Part shown: in pieces, positions 44,497 to 45,103 of the stretch | How the letters are laid out: every line of letters starts with the position of its first letter | Numbering within the stretch: position 1 is the stretch's first letter | Assembly (NCBI GenBank): GCA_902765725.1 | Contig: CACXAT010000021.1 | Location: 1-45,103, forward strand | Origin: an uncultured Lachnospiraceae bacterium | Lineage (GTDB): Bacteria; Bacillota; Clostridia; Lachnospirales; Lachnospiraceae | Direction of reading: 5' to 3' | DNA length: 45,103 nucleotides | Notes under the pieces: model-generated | What the model was told of the DNA's origin: nothing | What the model saw: only the letters and a program-made list of their open reading frames with translations | Databases searched by the model: none | Program-made: the position numbers and the translations under genes

Positions 44497-44545
44497 CGCA
44501 AAACACGCCCGGAACTTCTGAAGAACTTCAGAAAATCCAAGGCGT
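44497..44545 (-). terminator. Terminator of the tRNA cluster
   Basis: A compound hairpin: inner TTCTGAAG / CTTCAGAA (8 bp, 2-base loop), then GGA / TCC and outer ACGCC / GGCGT with small internal loops. The minus-strand tail is GTTTTGCG. It lies 13 bases after tRNA-Leu. Confidence 0.65.
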
Positions 44546-44557
44546 ATTTTTGTAAAG

Positions 44558-44643
44558 TGCCCCAGGCCGGGGTCGAACCGGCACGTCGATCACTCGACAT
44601 GGGATTTTAAGTCCCAGGCGTCTGCCAATTCCGCCACTAGGGC
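44558..44643 (-). tRNA. tRNA-Leu (anticodon TAA)
   Basis: An 86-base class II tRNA with a long variable arm (TGTCGAGTGATCGACG). The acceptor GCCCTAG pairs with CTGGGGC, the anticodon loop CTTAAAA gives TAA, and the T-arm is CCGGTTCGACCCCGG. It is the last tRNA of the cluster in transcription order. Confidence 0.95.
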
Positions 44644-44708
44644 ATGATGTTCATATACAGAACAGACCAATATTGTAAAATCGGGAACAGATCTCTCTGT
44701 TCCCGAAA

Positions 44709-44782
44709 CGACCCAGATCGGACTCGAACCGACGGCCTCCGCCGTGACAGGGCGGCGCTCTAACCAACTGAGCCACTGGGCC
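44709..44782 (-). tRNA. tRNA-Asp (anticodon GTC)
   Basis: A 74-base cloverleaf: acceptor GGCCCAG with CTGGGTC (one G-T pair), discriminator G, anticodon loop CTGTCAC giving GTC, T-arm TCGGTTCGAGTCCGA. Confidence 0.95.
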
Positions 44783-44797
44783 TTATATAAGATTGAA

Positions 44798-44871
44798 TGG
44801 ACCCTCGGGGACTCGAACCCAGGACCGATCGGTTATGAGCCGACTGCTCTAACCAACTGAGCTAAGGGTCC
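44798..44871 (-). tRNA. tRNA-Met (anticodon CAT, probably elongator)
   Basis: A 74-base cloverleaf: acceptor GGACCCT with AGGGTCC, anticodon loop CTCATAA giving CAT. The perfect acceptor pairing excludes initiator tRNA, and overall wording fits elongator Met rather than Ile2, though the two share CAT. The T-stem CTGGG / CCCCG has one U-C mismatch. Confidence 0.85.
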
Positions 44872-44895
44872 GCGTATCCAGGATGAATTTCCAAG

Positions 44896-44967
44896 TGACC
44901 CCTACGGGATTTGAACCCATGTTACCGCCGTGAAAGGGCGGTGTCTTAACCGCTTGACCAAGGGGCC
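44896..44967 (-). tRNA. tRNA-Glu (anticodon TTC)
   Basis: A 72-base cloverleaf: acceptor GGCCCCT with AGGGGTC, anticodon loop CTTTCAC giving TTC. The T-loop reads TTCAAAT instead of the usual TTCGA(A/G)T. Confidence 0.95.
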
Positions 44968-45004
44968 TTAATTCCGTATGGAATCTCACGTGCTATTGCA
45001 CAAA

Positions 45005-45076
<72 letters not shown>

Positions 45077-45103
45077 TTATAAATTAATTACACACCTTCA
45101 AAA

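Noticed and set aside
44388..44600. N-terminal extension of the SH3-like protein
   Set aside because: It would translate part of tRNA-Leu and the tRNA terminator; a good AGGAGG site supports the start at 44387.

Overview
The window comes from a low-to-mid GC Gram-positive anaerobe of the Clostridia, most likely a Lachnospiraceae genome (inference). The supporting features are a CIRCE-controlled groESL operon, codY next to topA/dprA/comM, IreB-RuvX-DUF1292, RNase J, YlbF, a split transketolase, cysteine desulfurase paired with a rhodanese-less ThiI, strong AGGAGG ribosome binding sites and sigma-A type promoters. Almost all genes lie on the minus strand. Only the HPr-like gene and the two transketolase genes are on the plus strand. 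There is no phage, CRISPR array or recognisable transposase gene.

Layout from left to right. 1-8.9 kb holds phosphate acetyltransferase, a secreted 5'-nucleotidase, a HEAT-repeat RNA-methyltransferase-like protein, a membrane-anchored amidase, IMP dehydrogenase and two uncharacterised membrane proteins. 8.9-11.4 kb holds a 226-bp palindromic repeat, the groEL terminator, groEL, groES, CIRCE and a phased A-tract repeat. 11.4-17.3 kb holds codY, topA, dprA and a ComM-type ATPase. 17.3-17.7 kb is intergenic, with a partial copy of the palindromic repeat. 17.7-26.3 kb holds a Na/Pi cotransporter followed by a tightly packed RNA/regulatory gene string: U32 peptidase, O-methyltransferase, YlbF, RNase J, DUF1292, RuvX, IreB and MtaB.

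26.4-26.8 kb is a single HPr-like gene without the phospho-histidine, with its own promoter and terminator. 26.8-33.4 kb holds thiI, a cysteine desulfurase, rsmE, prmA, galE and galK. 33.5-33.8 kb holds tRNA-Val(CAC) and tRNA-Glu(CTC), each with a terminator. 34.0-43.5 kb is a carbohydrate locus: a split transketolase on the plus strand, converging with a ribulokinase-type FGGY kinase, a class II aldolase, a RbsA/RbsC/RbsB-like ABC importer and a PfkB kinase. 43.6-44.4 kb is a secreted SH3-like protein. 44.5-45.1 kb is a five-tRNA cluster, transcribed Asn-Glu-Met-Asp-Leu.

Functional reading. Most of the window is housekeeping: translation and RNA modification, stress chaperones, nutrient sensing by CodY, DNA topology and uptake, and phosphate handling. 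The accessory part is the sugar locus, whose substrate cannot be fixed from sequence because no isomerase or regulator gene is present. The best candidates for something undescribed are the 226-bp palindromic repeat with its partial second copy, the phased A-tracts upstream of groESL, the HPr-like protein with Asp in place of His, and the sugar locus with its non-canonical aldolase motif and phased upstream repeats.
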